A DNA stretch of 64,000 nt, from positions 53,389,813 through 53,453,812 of the forward strand of contig CM041298.1 in the NCBI GenBank assembly GCA_023052935.1, given 5' to 3'. This document shows, in pieces, positions 1-11,278 of this stretch (positions are counted from its first letter, which is position 1; every line of letters begins with the position of its first letter). Source of the stretch: Piezodorus guildinii (lineage: Eukaryota; Arthropoda; Insecta; Hemiptera; Pentatomidae). The notes beneath the pieces are model-generated. The model saw only the letters and a program-made list of their open reading frames with translations. It did not search any database and was not told the origin of the DNA. Both the position numbers and the translations under genes were made by a program.

Positions 1-33
<33 letters not shown>
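1..33. repeat. (TA)n microsatellite at window start
   Basis: Uninterrupted TA dinucleotides from the first base. The true left end lies outside the window. Confidence 0.95.
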
Positions 34-35
<2 letters not shown>

Positions 36-1040
36 TTCTATAATCCTCCTCTTATTTATATTTTCTTCCTTATGTAGGACTGATACATTATTGAAATCAA
101 AATTGTGTTTATATTTATTGCAATGTTTTGTAGAGCGGCCAAAAAAATAAGCCTAACATTGGCATTTATTCCGCTTCGTAATTTAAAGTGATTTAAATTA
201 TTTAAGTGGTTAAGTGTCTAAAATTAAACTGGTTTCAAGGATTCTGCGTTGACAGGGATTTAACTGATTTAAAAAAAAAACTATGAGAGACTGGTATAAT
301 GTTTACCCACTAATTTTAGACGTTATAGTTGAAAAAATAAAATCACGAAGTTCAAGAAATCAAGCGATATTCTCTGAAGAAGTTCTCAAAAAAATATTGG
401 GAAGATAAACTCAATTCTGATGTTTTCGTTGAATGGCCAATTTTAATTCTATATATTTAAATACATTATTATAATCGTAAACAAAATAATGAAAAAACAT
501 GATTTCATTTACAATCATAATAAATAAACGGGAGATCACATTATCCACGAATGTATTTGTATTACCAGCCTTTGTTTATTAATTAAAATTCTCACAGACG
601 GGTTTGATTAACTCGTTATATCAATGTATAATTAAATATATTCAATATCAGGAAGGATTAATTGTTGTTGCATTAAAGGTGATATGCCGAATATCTTCCT
701 CTGACGTAAAAAATATTTGGCTCATTTGAACTAATTTGACGTTTTAAGTTATTATAAATAGTTATAAAGCTTAACTATAAATGAAAACATAACCATTTCA
801 TAACTTATTAATGCATTTCATAACCAACTAATAGGAACATGCACAAATAATTTTCGCGATAAAAGCTCATGTTATAGAAATATTATTAAGTAACTAACCA
901 AGTCTGAGTGAGTAGCGAATGGAGAATGATAGAAACCCAAAAACCTAAGTTACTATGAATAATTTTTATTTGATCATTTCAAAAATAATAATAACTATAG
1001 TAAATGGAAATATAACTAAATTTAGACGTTTAAAGGTGGA
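34..1040. other. AT-rich intergenic stretch, nothing recognised
   Basis: No open frame with recognisable similarity, no inverted repeat and no pol III boxes were seen on either strand. Confidence 0.6.
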
Positions 1041-1262
1041 ATAGTTGACTGTAGATAGATTTAAAGAAAAGTTGGTTGTGGGGTACAGTCATTAAAACAC
1101 TTCAATTAAGTAACCTTAATTTATTATTCTAACGTTTAGGCCTAAATTCTTGGCCACATTCAGAGCTATGAAAAAGATAAGATAACAACCAGTTTTTTAA
1201 ATCTTATGTAAAAAAAAAATATGTGTATTAATAAACAAGACAGTATAAAGAGAAATTGTGTT

Positions 1263-1477
1263 ACTGGGGAGCCCGTGGCTGTATGGCTTGCGAGCTAATT
1301 TATAACGCTAAAGGTTGTGAGTTCGAATACTAGTTCCAGGAGGACTTTTTCAAGCATGTAATTAAATGGTGATTCACTCATGACCTCCTACCAGGTATGT
1401 GAGCCACTTCAGCTAGCTGGTACCCATTTACAAAAATAGGCGTAGGGATTGATGACATGTCATCGAGAATAAACAGG

Positions 1478-1478
<1 letters not shown>
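1263..1478 (+). mobile_element. tRNA-derived SINE-like unit (family S3)
   Basis: A pol III-like head starts at about 1268, with an A-box-like 'GTGGCTGTATGGC' and a B-box-like 'GAGTTCGAATAC' near 1319-1330, and a roughly 150-bp body follows up to the TA tract. It differs in body sequence from SINE1 and SINE2 of this window. Only one copy was seen, so the family assignment rests on the promoter boxes alone. Confidence 0.4.

Positions 1479-1546
<68 letters not shown>
1478..1546. repeat. (TA)n microsatellite
   Basis: About 69 bp of pure TA. Tyr-Ile runs in any reading frame here are an artefact of the microsatellite. Confidence 0.95.
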
Positions 1547-1547
<1 letters not shown>

Positions 1548-1990
1548 CATATATAACATTTTGGTTTCTTTATTCTAGTCATTTATTTTGTTTTAATTCC
1601 ATTAGTATTATCTTATGTAGTTTTACACTTCTATATCATTTGTTAGCATATTTGCTTATTGTATTGAGAAAATCTCATTTTACTGCCAAAAGGCATATAA
1701 ATAAATAAATTTATTCTTTCAATATTACTAACACACATAGCCCAACATACAAACATTATTTGATCCTCCGGGCCGGATAATATTTGTTTATTCAATACTT
1801 TCTTCTTCTGTCTTTGAGTTTTCATTTTTACTTTTTTTTTATATGTCAATTTTTTATATCATTATCAAATACCTACACCTTATCTCTTTTTAGCCCTGAT
1901 GAAGACCGCAATATAGGTCAAAACTTTGGTTAATAAATATTTTCTAATCTTTAATTACCGCTCGCTGAATCATCTCATCCTCCATACTAC

Positions 1991-2617
1991 TTACTTATGT
2001 TCATTTTTTTTTTTTCTCCAGGTATTCACCTAGATTATAGGTTTCATTTGTTAATATTAAGCTTTCCAACGGTAAATTACTTTTGTATTCAACTAAGATT
2101 TTTTTTTCTGCTCTACTTTGTAGTTAAACTAGTGGAACGATCCAATCCGAATCCTGTTTCGAACGGATGCAATTTATATGAGGTGTCATTTGTATTTAAA
2201 GAAGCTCTGTCTGACCTATTTAGAGTTTATAGCTTTGTAAACTTTAGTTTATAGTTATGAAAAGTGCAATTGGCAAAAAAACATGTTAATTTTATAATGT
2301 CTATTCATTATTATACCATTGGCAGAAATGAAAAGCATAAATCAAAATTAGTTCAGTTTATTTGTTTATTTTAAAGTAAAGCATAGATAACAGAAAAAAA
2401 ATTTAATTTTCCCATATAAAGAAAACTGGATTGCAATTTATATTTTCAAAAACTATAAAATAACAAAGGTTCCTATCCTACTGGGTTTATTACAATTTTA
2501 TATTTCAAACAAACTATTTATAATACATTTTAAAGGTTAAATTTAGTTCCAGTGTAAATCCCAAATATTTTACGGTTAAAGGTCTATTTTCATGAAATAA
2601 TTTAAAAGTTTAAATAA
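1991..2617. other. AT-rich stretch, nothing recognised
   Basis: Only short non-coding frames. No repeat shared with the rest of the window was noticed. Confidence 0.5.
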
Positions 2618-2872
2618 TTGTTTGTTTATTTATTGAACTTCACCTTATACAACTATGGCTAATCGGACGATGCTAGCTACTGTGGGAGTCCTGAATTTTG
2701 TTTCTCCAGGTTTTATTAGGATATCCAGGCTCGGGACTATCTCTTTATGTCCCCTCCAAAGGACGGCATGGCAAAGGAATTTTTACTGCCATCAAAAAAC
2801 CCTAGGGCCACTTTCAGGTATTGAAATCGCGATCATTGGTATAGAAAGCTGTTATGCTAGCCACTAAGCTTA
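2618..2872 (-). mobile_element. SINE2 copy, minus strand
   Basis: The reverse complement follows the complete SINE2 at 45172-45452: a tRNA-like head near 2872, the conserved body 'CCTAGGGTTTTTTGATGG' and 'GGGACATAAAGAGATAGTCC', and the 3' end 'AGTGAAGTTCAATAAATAAA'. It is diverged and its B box is degenerate. Confidence 0.7.
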
Positions 2873-3197
2873 AAGTTGAACAAATTAATAACAATGTTTC
2901 TTAACAACAAGTTAACATTTATTTTAACAAGTTAGTTACGACTTGGTACGTTATATTGTTTCTATAATCTTGCATACTGATTTTTGATAAAATACTTGAG
3001 GTACTGTAGTTGTGGCAACATTGCATTATCATAACCTCCCACTTCACTAATAACGTAAGTCTTTAAAGTTTATAGATGCGATTTATTTTTTTTGCATATA
3101 GATTTTTCTAAAATCAATGGTATATTATACGTCTATTTTACTACTCTTGATTTAGAAATAATTTTTTTATGACTTTGTTACACAAAATTAGTTTTTT
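2873..3197. other. AT-rich stretch, nothing recognised
   Basis: No coding or repeat signal seen. Confidence 0.5.
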
Positions 3198-3998
3198 CCT
3201 CCTAAAGAAAAGCTAAATTGCAACGTATTTTACGTATAAGGCAATATTTCCTTGGATCTTTCCTATACCAAACCATCAATTCACAACACCCTCCATATAT
3301 GTACGATCTCCTACAGTTCAAACCCTCAGTTCACCCACTAGAAACTAGATTCTGTTTATCCAACTTTTATATCCACTCCCACAGAACAAAAAAGTACGAA
3401 TGCTCCTTTCTGGCCCCTTCTACTAGTTTCTGGAATTCCCTTCCATCAAACATCCGTCATGCTCTCCTTTAAATTCTTTCTTTTCCAGCACCTTCTAGCA
3501 TCCCAAAATGAAGCTGCCTGACAATAAAATAATTTTCATTTGATTTTATTCAATATTTTCTTCCCTTTGGTTCAATCGTTACAGTATTTGTTTAGTTTTT
3601 TATGTTTTTATATTTTTTATTTTTATTTATGTCTTAATTGTTTTATCTTTCATTAATTCTTGGATAATCAGATATAGATCCTTTATTATTTCAGAGCTAA
3701 TGTTATTTTAAGAATACTAAGTACTAGTACAATGTTTATTAATTATTTTTTGTTTTCTTTTTTACTTGAATTATTTATCAACTCATTTATTTCTCATTTT
3801 TGTCCCATCGTAATTAGCTTCTGGAGATTGTTTTATTTTATTCATTTTGTGTTCTATACAAATTCATCAATTATTGTAAATAGTAGATAATCATGTTCAT
3901 CTTGTCTGTTGGCCAGACATATTATATATTTAAACTGTACAAACCTGTTATACTAAAGGGACCTAGTCCCAGAATAAAAATTATTTTATCTATAAACC
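3198..3998 (+). pseudogene. CR1/L2-like LINE, 5'-truncated RT C-terminus and 3' UTR
   Basis: The frame at about 3218-3472 encodes the region after the RT palm in CR1/L2-type elements: 'QHPPYMYDLLQF', then an Arg-rich spacer, then 'ECSFLAPSTSFWNSLPSNIR', the usual 'SF...WN.LP..IR' signature. The frame is lost after about 3470. The 3' UTR has a second copy at 57286-58115 and ends with a small stem (GGGAC at 3958-3962, GTCCC at 3966-3970) followed by an AATAAAAATTA-like tail. Everything upstream of the RT C-terminus is missing. Confidence 0.65.
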
Positions 3999-4019
3999 TT
4001 TAAGAAATAATGCTCTAAA

Positions 4020-4115
4020 CGATATTAAAAAACGAATCAAAATCCGTCAAGTGGTTTAGAAGGAGTTCGAGAAAACCAAGAATCGCTGTAACATTTTACA
4101 CATAGAGATATAAAT
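4020..4115 (+). repeat. Dispersed repeat fragment ('AAAATCCGTCNAGTGGTTTAGAAG' type)
   Basis: This block recurs at 6765-6900, 36310-36395 and 47855-48000. It contains an 'ATCCGTC.AGTGGTTTAGAAG' core, and some copies add a T-rich 'TTATTCGTTAT' region. It belongs with repeat family F of this window. The element class is unknown. Confidence 0.5.
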
Positions 4116-4604
4116 AGATTGTTTCTTATCCTCCATATTTTCATTTTGAGATTAAAGTTTTAATTGAAAATTTGGCATATAACGAATGAACTTTTGCATT
4201 AGGCGCAGTAACATGCAACCGTGCTCATGTTTATATTAACAGCGAATTCCCGGTATCAGCTCTGCACTCTTGTATTTATTATTCATTCTATATTTAAATA
4301 TTTACAAGGGACGTACAGCCAGCTGATTAGATAATGGAATTTCTGCGGAGTGAGACGAGACAATGATCCAATTTGATACTTTTTAGTTATTTGAATTACA
4401 TTTAAAACTTAATTAAATTAAATTCTATGCAGCGAGTCTTAAAAGTATTCGGAATCCGTATTAGTTTTCATTAAGGTTTTCTTTTTAATTTTATTTCTTT
4501 AGGAACTTATTCTTTTTTTCTTTCTTTTTTTATAATATATCCAATTAATAAAGTAAAATTACAAGATCACGTCTAGTCAAAAGTATTCGGTATAAAAATA
4601 TTCT

Positions 4605-4800
4605 TTTGTTTGATTATTTATTTAACGTCACTTTATGCTACTGCGGCTAATCGGACGATGCCACAGTGCGAGTCCTAAATTTTATCTATCCAAGATTATT
4701 AGGATAGGGATCTTTAACAAGTTCCTGACGTCAGGCTCGGGACCATCTTTTAACGTCCGTCCGAAAGACGGCATAACTAAGGATTACTCCTTTTACTTCC
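4605..4800 (-). mobile_element. SINE2 copy, minus strand, head missing
   Basis: Matches the SINE2 body and 3' end ('TAGCATAAAGTGACGTTAAATAAATAA' on the minus strand, read across several blocks). The tRNA-like head is replaced by a T-rich run after about 4790. Confidence 0.7.
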
Positions 4801-5289
4801 TTTTACTACTTTAAAATATTCTTTTCTTTACTGCTTTAAAACATTCATATTTCCACATATGATTCAACATAATTTTATATAATAAACCATTCTTCTCCCC
4901 CATATAACTGATACTTGACCTAATAAACAAAATATTAAAATGCGACGCGAAAAGAAAAGTTTAGCGATTATACAACGGCTTTAAATATTTGTTTAAAGAA
5001 CACTGGGAGAAACGCTAAAACAAACTGGTGAGATTGTGTGGTAGTGGGGGTTCATAATAATAAAATATAGAAGCAAAAAAATATTAAATAATAGACTAAT
5101 TATTGATCTAATGAGAAAGTCCTCAAATAACCTTAACTTAGCTTAGCTCTTATTTTTTTAGTACTTCTAGATGAACAACAACTGCGCACTGAAAAAATGT
5201 ACTAAAGAGAAACACATGGTAAAAGAAGCTCGGAAAATACCAGCAGGCACGACAATTCCAAAAATATTTACCAGCTACAAAAAATATAA
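4801..5289. other. AT-rich stretch, nothing recognised
   Basis: No frame longer than background and no repeat copy noticed. Confidence 0.5.
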
Positions 5290-5736
5290 ATTATAAATTT
5301 ACCTTAAAATAAAGTTAGTTTTGACGTGATAAAGTGGGTAAGAACTCGAAGAAAAACAGGGAAAAACACCGCAAATTATTACACAATGGTTTATTATTTC
5401 CAAATTATATTAGGTTATAACTGTTTAAAGGCAATTAACTAATATGAAAAGCAATAATTAAATCAAAGAAAAAAGGTCAATCACCACTGCTAATTTCAAG
5501 ACTATATATCTCTACTATTTTTTTAAAACATATTTTAATGATTCATATTAGTTTTCAAGAAAATAAATAAACAAGCGTATATTTATTTTTTATCTGTTTA
5601 TTTTTTTTATTCGTCACGGTCCTAAAACACAATACAATTTTTTCTCTACCTTAAAAATTAACTGAGTTGCAGGCTTATTTATGGTTGAAATTTCAATTTT
5701 TTCTTTTCTTTTTTTTAAAATTATTTATATGAAGTG

Positions 5737-6580
5737 ACAATAGTTGACTGTGTGGGAGTTGAGAGTTGAATATGGGAGAAGTTGGTTCAAGGCAAAGTCA
5801 ATAGAACACACATTAAGTATGACCTTAATTTATCGGTGCCGACGTTTTTGGCCTAAATTATAGGCCTTCTTCAGGGCTATAAGAAAAAACAAAGATAAAA
5901 CCTGTAGTGGAATACAATATATAAAGATGATAAGAAAAATAAATTATACTGATAATTACAAACAAAAATAAATAGTAGTTATGACAATTGATATATATAA
6001 TAAAAATTAAAAACAAAAGGGGGGAAAAGAAATTTTAATAAAAGGTGAATCATTAGATAATTTTTTTTTTTTTTTTTTTTTTTAGAAACAATTCTTTATT
6101 GAACAACATTACAATCTGTCCAATTTAGGACATTTTTAATAGGGATAAAGAAAGTACAACATTCATACTGCATTCACACGATATATCATTAGATAATAGA
6201 AAATTAAAATTAAAATCACCAATTTAAAAAATAAAAAAAAAATTACAGTATGAAAAAAATGTGAAACATTATTAAGTTAAAAAAATACTTTTAACAGTAA
6301 GAGAGAGTTATAAATCTATGACGTGCAAAATTCTTTTCACCCCTTTTGTTTTTAATTAATATTATATTCATCAGTTGTCATTACTATTTCACTTTGTTTG
6401 TAATTATTTTTCTTATCATCTTTATATATTGAATTCCACTACTGGTTGTTATCTTTGTTTATTGTTTTTTCTTATATCCCTGGAGAAGGCCTATAATTTA
6501 GGGCGAAAGGTCGGCACCGATAAATTAAGTGTACACTTAATTGTGTGTTCTATCAACTGCAAACTGAACAAACCTCCCTT
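5737..6580. mobile_element. Foldback element FB1 with long imperfect inverted arms
   Basis: The left arm (about 5777-6045) and right arm (about 6325-6577) are inverted copies: 'ATAGAACACACA' at 5801 against 'TGTGTGTTCTAT' near 6543, 'TTTATCGGTGCCGAC' against 'GTCGGCACCGATAAA', and 'AGGCCTATAATTTAG' on both sides. Each arm carries a hairpin motif resembling a hammerhead core. The centre contains a 123-bp retrocopy (6062-6184). No transposase is encoded, so it is non-autonomous. Relics of the family lie at 1044-1990 and possibly 9252-9408. Confidence 0.65.
6062..6184 (-). mobile_element. Retroposed 3' end of a polyadenylated transcript
   Basis: A perfect 13-bp target duplication (ATCATTAGATAAT at 6049-6061 and 6185-6197) encloses 123 bp. 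On the minus strand this ends in AATAAA about 15 nt before a 23-nt poly(A). It is therefore a 5'-truncated retrocopy of an mRNA or LINE 3' end. About 100 nt of non-poly(A) sequence is not enough to name the parent. Confidence 0.8.
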
Positions 6581-6900
6581 AATTATTTATAATTATTCGA
6601 GGTTTCTTGGTAAGAAACTAATAAATTTTTCCCCATCTTTAAAAATAACAGAGTTAATGAATAAAATCACATTTGATCAGCCACCATTTTAAAACTAATC
6701 GTTGGATATCAACGTCTAGATGTTAGGATCATCGTTGGATGCGCTAGTATTTTTGTGCCGACTTTCAATAAAAGCGGTCCAGTGGTTTTAGAAAAAGCCG
6801 CAAGCGGCAGACAGACGGATTTTTTTTATTCGTTATTCGGAGTCTACCCATCTTGAAACGTTAGCCCTCAAATTTTGAGAGGGTTATTACTTTATTTTTT

Positions 6901-7798
6901 AGTCGATTACAAAGGCTAATTATAGTAGGAGGTTTTTCGTAATGGTCATCATTGTTACAATATATGCCTAAAGGCATTTGTATATTACTTGTAAATAAAA
7001 AATAATAAAAAAATAAAAAATATACATAGTAACAAACGAGTAAGTTACAGAATGATCGTAAATTTATAAAACATTTGACACTTATTGAAGGTATATATTT
7101 TACACTAGATCAGCTCATTTAAAAAAAGGTGTAGTTAATTAATTAGGAAAAGGTGGAGAAAGAGGAAAAGATTTGACCGGAGGCAATTACTTAAATCCAA
7201 GTTAGTAGCAATGTCTGAGATTATTTCTCAAACTTTCTCCTTGCTCAACACTTCTGGTCGTAAGTAAAATGAATTGCTATATAAAGTCTAGTTAAGGTTT
7301 AAATGAAACGAATTAAGAAAAAAAAAAAAAGAAATAAAAATGAAAGCACTTTTTATTATACTGTCTGAATTCCTTAACCTTTATATAGTTAATAAATACT
7401 ACATTAAAAAAAACATGCGTATACGAGCAAATTATTATATTAAAATATGTCTATCATTAATTTTTTTTAAATGTGATGATGGTTGTATATATGCATACAA
7501 TTAACAATTAATACCAATAATGTTTATTTATCAGTTAATTATCACTAAAATCTCATCAAATTTCCACTTGGTTTTATCAAATAATAATTCTGAACAACCG
7601 GGATATGTAATTAAATGTACATCAGAGCTATTATGAGATAAATTAAGTGATATTTATCGTTAAATTAATAGATAAATAATTATATTCAATTTACCTCATA
7701 ACAGAATATAATATCTAAACTATTGAAAATTATTCATAAATGACGATTGCTGTATATATGAAAAGGATGCTGTATTTTAGTACAGCCAATAACCGCGA
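6901..7798. other. AT-rich stretch, nothing recognised
   Basis: Simple A-rich runs only. No coding frame, hairpin or repeat copy identified. Confidence 0.5.
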
Positions 7799-8345
7799 CT
7801 GTTAATTAATTTAATGTCACTTTATTCTACTTATGCTAATCGAACGATTCTACAGTGGCAGTCCTAAATTATCCTGGTTTAATTAGGACAAAAAACCTGT
7901 GCCTCTACAACGCATGAAGAGTCCTAGGCTCAGTACATATAGAATTCGTACTGTTTCTAGCCCAACGGTCGTGCAAGAAAGTGATTAGGTCGAGATCACG
8001 CTCAGCTGCCAGGTTTTTCCCCATTTGGGTACCCACTATATAGAAGCTGGGAGTGCTCCGGGAGGGTCTCTATATCTTAGAGTGCCTGCAAATTATAGAA
8101 TAAATTATATTCTGTTGTAATAGACCAATGCTCTATCTACTAAACAACATTAAAGCTTTCGGTTTAATTAAGATAGGGATATTTTAAGTAGCACCTGACA
8201 TTGTCAGGCTTCTGACCACCATTTTGCGTCTCTCTGAACGTCGCCATAACGAAGGATTTATTTTTCTCTTACAAAAACCCTAGACCTGCCGGGTTTAAAC
8301 TTAGCGATTATTGAGTGTTGTGCCAGCCACTACACCATAAGTGTA
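7799..8345 (-). mobile_element. SINE2 copy split by a SINE1 insertion
   Basis: The SINE2 3' half is at 7799-7888 and its 5' half and tRNA-like head at 8161-8345. On the minus strand the head reads 'TTATGGTGTAGTGGCTGGC' with a B-box-like 'GTTTAAACCCGG'. The two halves join exactly once the 7889-8160 insert and one copy of its target duplication are removed. Confidence 0.75.
7889..8160 (-). mobile_element. SINE1 copy nested in SINE2
   Basis: It matches SINE1 (complete copy at 43111-43395): 'TGTACTGAGCC', 'GAAACAGTACGAATTC', 'GGTACCCA', and a cytosine-rich block before a tRNA-like head. It is flanked by a 13-bp target duplication with one mismatch (GGTTTAATTAGGA at 7876-7888, GGTTTAATTAAGA at 8161-8173). 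The 3' end on the minus strand is a short T run rather than poly(A). Confidence 0.75.
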
Positions 8346-8565
8346 CTTATTTACCTCAGTAATCGCGATTTATTCATTTGATGATTTATTCAATAATTTA
8401 GGAATTAACAAGATATGAGGAGATCTCTCATACATCATTTCATCGCACTGGTGGGAAGGTCAATAGGTTGGAAAAAACTTTTAAATTATTAGTCAGTTTG
8501 TAAGTTGGTTTAGTATTTCATAGCGTGCGAAACGGTGTGAAGTGCAAATGGTTAATATATATGTG

Positions 8566-8567
<2 letters not shown>

Positions 8568-8629
<62 letters not shown>
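8568..8629. repeat. (TA)n microsatellite
   Basis: About 62 bp of pure AT dinucleotides. Confidence 0.95.
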
Positions 8630-8632
<3 letters not shown>

Positions 8633-8800
8633 CTCGTGTCACGATGTATGCTCGCGATAAACTCTAAAATTAATAAACCGATTTTGATCAAACTTTGTAA
8701 GTATCTGCTATTTGGTCCAACTTAAAAGATAGGATAGTTTTTATTACTATTCTAAATGGTGGAAAAATATATTTGTCTATAACGTAAAAAAAAATATTGG
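8630..8800 (+). repeat. Dispersed-repeat-like block after the TA tract
   Basis: It begins 'ATCTCGTGTCACGATGTATG' and continues with 'AAACCGATTTTGATCAAA'. This layout is common in arthropod dispersed repeats, but no second copy was found here, so the call is weak. The rest up to 9250 shows nothing recognisable. Confidence 0.3.
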
Positions 8801-9251
8801 TTCCCGGTTACCTTCCCATATGTTTACATATGTTTTATTTTTTTAATAAATAAAGTGATAATGAAGCGTAGTTTTTGTTCTATTTAATCAATGTGTCTCT
8901 ACAACAGAAACAAGACATTTATAGTTATATTACATTAATTATAGTAATAGGTTAAGTTGTTTTAAAGACAACATTCCTTATCAACCATAATTCTAACTTT
9001 AGTCTAATAAGTTGCTATTTTATTCTGGTTAAATATGCAATACCGATCCAGCAGAAGTAGGCATAGCCCAAAATTACTCAATATATTTTAGCTGTAACGT
9101 AATCGTGGTATATAGTCACTTTGCAACATAAATGTGATTGATAAAACATTGTTCTAACGAAGGGATATTTTCACTTGAAAACAGCTTTGATAAATGTAAT
9201 TGTAAAAAAAACATAATATTTATATTTCTTGAAAATTGATAAGCCTTATAA

Positions 9252-9408
9252 TAATGGAGTAGTTGTTGATTGTTTAGACTATATCGTGGAGAAGTTGGTT
9301 CAGGGTGCAGCCACTAAGAAAATACACCAGTAAGAAAAAAATAAAATAAGTGTGTTTTATTGGTAGTTTTTTTGTTACCACATTCCCTAACAACTGCTCC
9401 ATCATATG
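9252..9408. mobile_element. Small hairpin element related to FB1 ends
   Basis: 'AATGGAGTAGTTGTT' at the left is matched in inverse by 'AACAACTGCTCCATCAT' at the right. Just inside is 'GAGAAGTTGGTTCAGGGTGC', which resembles the FB1 arm near 5777. There is no coding capacity, so this is probably a non-autonomous miniature. Confidence 0.5.
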
Positions 9409-9479
9409 CGTTTTATAGTTACAATTTATAAACGCATTTATGCAAATTTAAATAAAGACAAAATAAATATTCGCGAGCA

Positions 9480-10553
9480 AAGCTGTGGGTTACAGCTATT
9501 AGATGTATAATATCCCTTTGAAAAGCTAAAGATTTGAAAAGAATTGTTATCCAATATGTAAAGTTTCGGAAGGTAATGTAAAGTGACGAATAGGGAATAC
9601 ACTCAATTACTGATTATTGGACTTAACAATTTTATATTGTTTTATTATTTAATTTAAACGGCGATCCCATACTGGCCTCACTGACTCTACAAAATTGGTA
9701 CAATCTTCGGAAAATTCGTATAAATCACGACAAATCAAAACACGTAATGTTTACACTACGACAAAACACTTGCCCACCAATTTTTATCGACAACAACCAA
9801 ATTCCTCAGACAAACTCTGTACATTACCTAGGACTGACACTCGATCGAAGGATGACTTGGTGCCCACATGTCAAGATGAAAAGACAGACTCTCAACCACC
9901 GACTGAAAATGCTATACTCTCTTTTTTCAAAATCATCAAAATTAAAAATTAGACAGAAACTGAATACATACACATACCTTCTTAAGCCAATATGGACTAC
10001 GCTTCACAGATTTTTGGTTCAGCAAAAAAGACTCACATACAAAAACTGCAATCATTTCAATCCAAAATTTTAAGACTCATAACGACAGCTCCTTGGTACG
10101 TAAACAACAGAACCCTACATACGGACTTACAGCAACCAAGAGTTGACCAACATATACGAACACTCTATTCTCGATTTCACATTAAACTTAACGGACACGA
10201 CAATAGACTGATTAACGACATGTCAGTTGCTGAAATGCCGTTCAGAAGAAGACTAAAACGAAGCTGGATGAGGGACCTCCTCAGCTAGATTAAAGCCTTG
10301 GAAGGGGTGCTGCTGGGCACTTTACTTCCCCATGCCTATCATGTCTAATCTTACTTTTGTCCAGCACATTTGCTGATTGTCAGACATCTTCTGACAGGTG
10401 TAAATAAAGATATAAAGAAAAAAAAAATTTAAACATATGTTTACAACGAAACTGAATAAAAATATTTAAACATTTGTTTTCAATTTTATCTTTATAAAAT
10501 AGCTCTTAAATTTATTTTAACAAGTGAAGTAAATGAAAGTCGTATGTTACACT
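9480..10553 (+). repeat. Dispersed repeat family R1, copy split by a Jockey-like insert
   Basis: 9500-9650 ('AGATGTATAATATCCCTTTG' and following) and 10435-10553 (ending 'GAAAGTCGTATGTTACAC') correspond to consecutive parts of R1 copies at 23405-24300 and 44450-45600. The interruption is a Jockey-like fragment with a 9-bp duplication. Confidence 0.6.
9660..10425 (+). pseudogene. Jockey-like non-LTR element (family B), RT C-terminus and 3' UTR, 5'-truncated
   Basis: The frame from about 9700 gives 'INHDKSKHVMFTLRQ', then 'VHYLGLTLDRRMTW' near 9820, the conserved 'YLGL.LD..LTW' motif just after the Jockey RT palm. It continues in two further frames ('LKPIWT', 'KLQSFQSKILRLI'), so at least two frameshifts exist. 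It ends at about 10288 and is followed by a short 3' UTR and an A tail. The 9-bp duplication AATTTAAAC (9651-9659 and 10426-10434) marks a true target-primed insertion. The catalytic RT core and everything upstream are absent. Confidence 0.75.
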
Positions 10554-11278
10554 ACCAGATTTTTTTCCTGACAGATTCCGAACTAACAGGTTATCCATAA
10601 ACCCCTATGTATGTTTGTACAAATTTTCCTCGCGGGTAGTAAATAAAAGAAGGGAAAGTAAATTGCTGTAAAATTGGTAATGCGAAGACGACATATGATG
10701 CCAACTGGGACTGGATATAAAACCCCCGAGCCAAGCGCCCAAATGTTTGTAGAGGTAATGGGGGCATTACCATAGGACAGGAAGCCCCTCGGTTTTTCCC
10801 TCCTTCGCAAGCTTATTATGTCTTCTCTACTGCATCTATCAGGAAAAAGAGGCTATGTCAAGAACCTACAACAATTCTCAAGGGTAATATTATTGAGTGA
10901 GCTAAAAATTTAGAGTTAATTGCGGTTTTTCTTTATAAAAACAAAAAAGGGAAAAAAAAGAAAAAAATGGTGGGGGAAACATTCGACTTTCACTTACCTC
11001 GAATTAATTTAAATACAAGAAAATAAAGTTAGTTGGGTTTAAATAAAGGGTTGAAAAAAAAGTACAAATAATCATAAGGGTCATTCCTTGCCAATTCATC
11101 AAGAAATTTTAGGATCTCAGATAATCATTTGGCACAATGTATCCTTACATATAGTTAGTATGATATACACAATTTTTATATTCTATCTTAAAACATTTTA
11201 AATTTAGAGCCACCCAAACTTTGGCATTTTCATAATCTCGACGCCCCCTGAAAACCAGGCTTTCTAAAAATAAGGCTT
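10554..11278. other. No recognised feature
   Basis: Minor minus-strand frames at 10583-10810 have no recognisable content. At 10968-11010 the phrase 'GACTTTCACTTACCT' matches the terminal motif of repeat R1, so a remnant end of R1 may lie here. Confidence 0.4.

Larger units (their letters stand above)
1044..1990. mobile_element. Decayed foldback element (family FB1) interrupted by a SINE and a TA tract
   Basis: The left part (about 1044-1200: 'ATAGTTGACTGT', then 'AAGTTGGTTGTGGGGTACAG', then 'AGGCCTAAATTCTTGGCC') matches the left arm of the better preserved element at 5737-6580. The right part (about 1850-1990) carries the inverse hairpin block with 'CCCTGATGAAGACC'. The interior holds a SINE-like unit and a long TA microsatellite that are probably later insertions. 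The arms are strongly diverged, so the boundaries are approximate. Confidence 0.5.
5290..6900 (+). repeat. Dispersed repeat family F, copy 1, split by a foldback element
   Basis: 5380-5460 ('GGTTTATTATTTCCAAAT...TATAACTGTTTA...GGCAATTAACTAATATGAAAAGC', interrupted) matches 20300-20400 and 45975-46080. After the foldback insert (5737-6580) the sequence resumes at about 6630 with 'TTAAAAATAACAGAGTTAATG' and runs to about 6900, as in the copy at 45960-48010. No coding capacity was seen. The class is unknown. Confidence 0.5.

Noticed and set aside
1457..1708. Plus-strand frame with a long Tyr-Ile run
   Set aside because: It is a translation of the (TA)n microsatellite. The same applies to frames at 59393-59660.
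10583..10810. Minus-strand frame of 75 codons
   Set aside because: No recognisable motif, overlaps a second unrelated frame on the same strand, and has no repeat partner.
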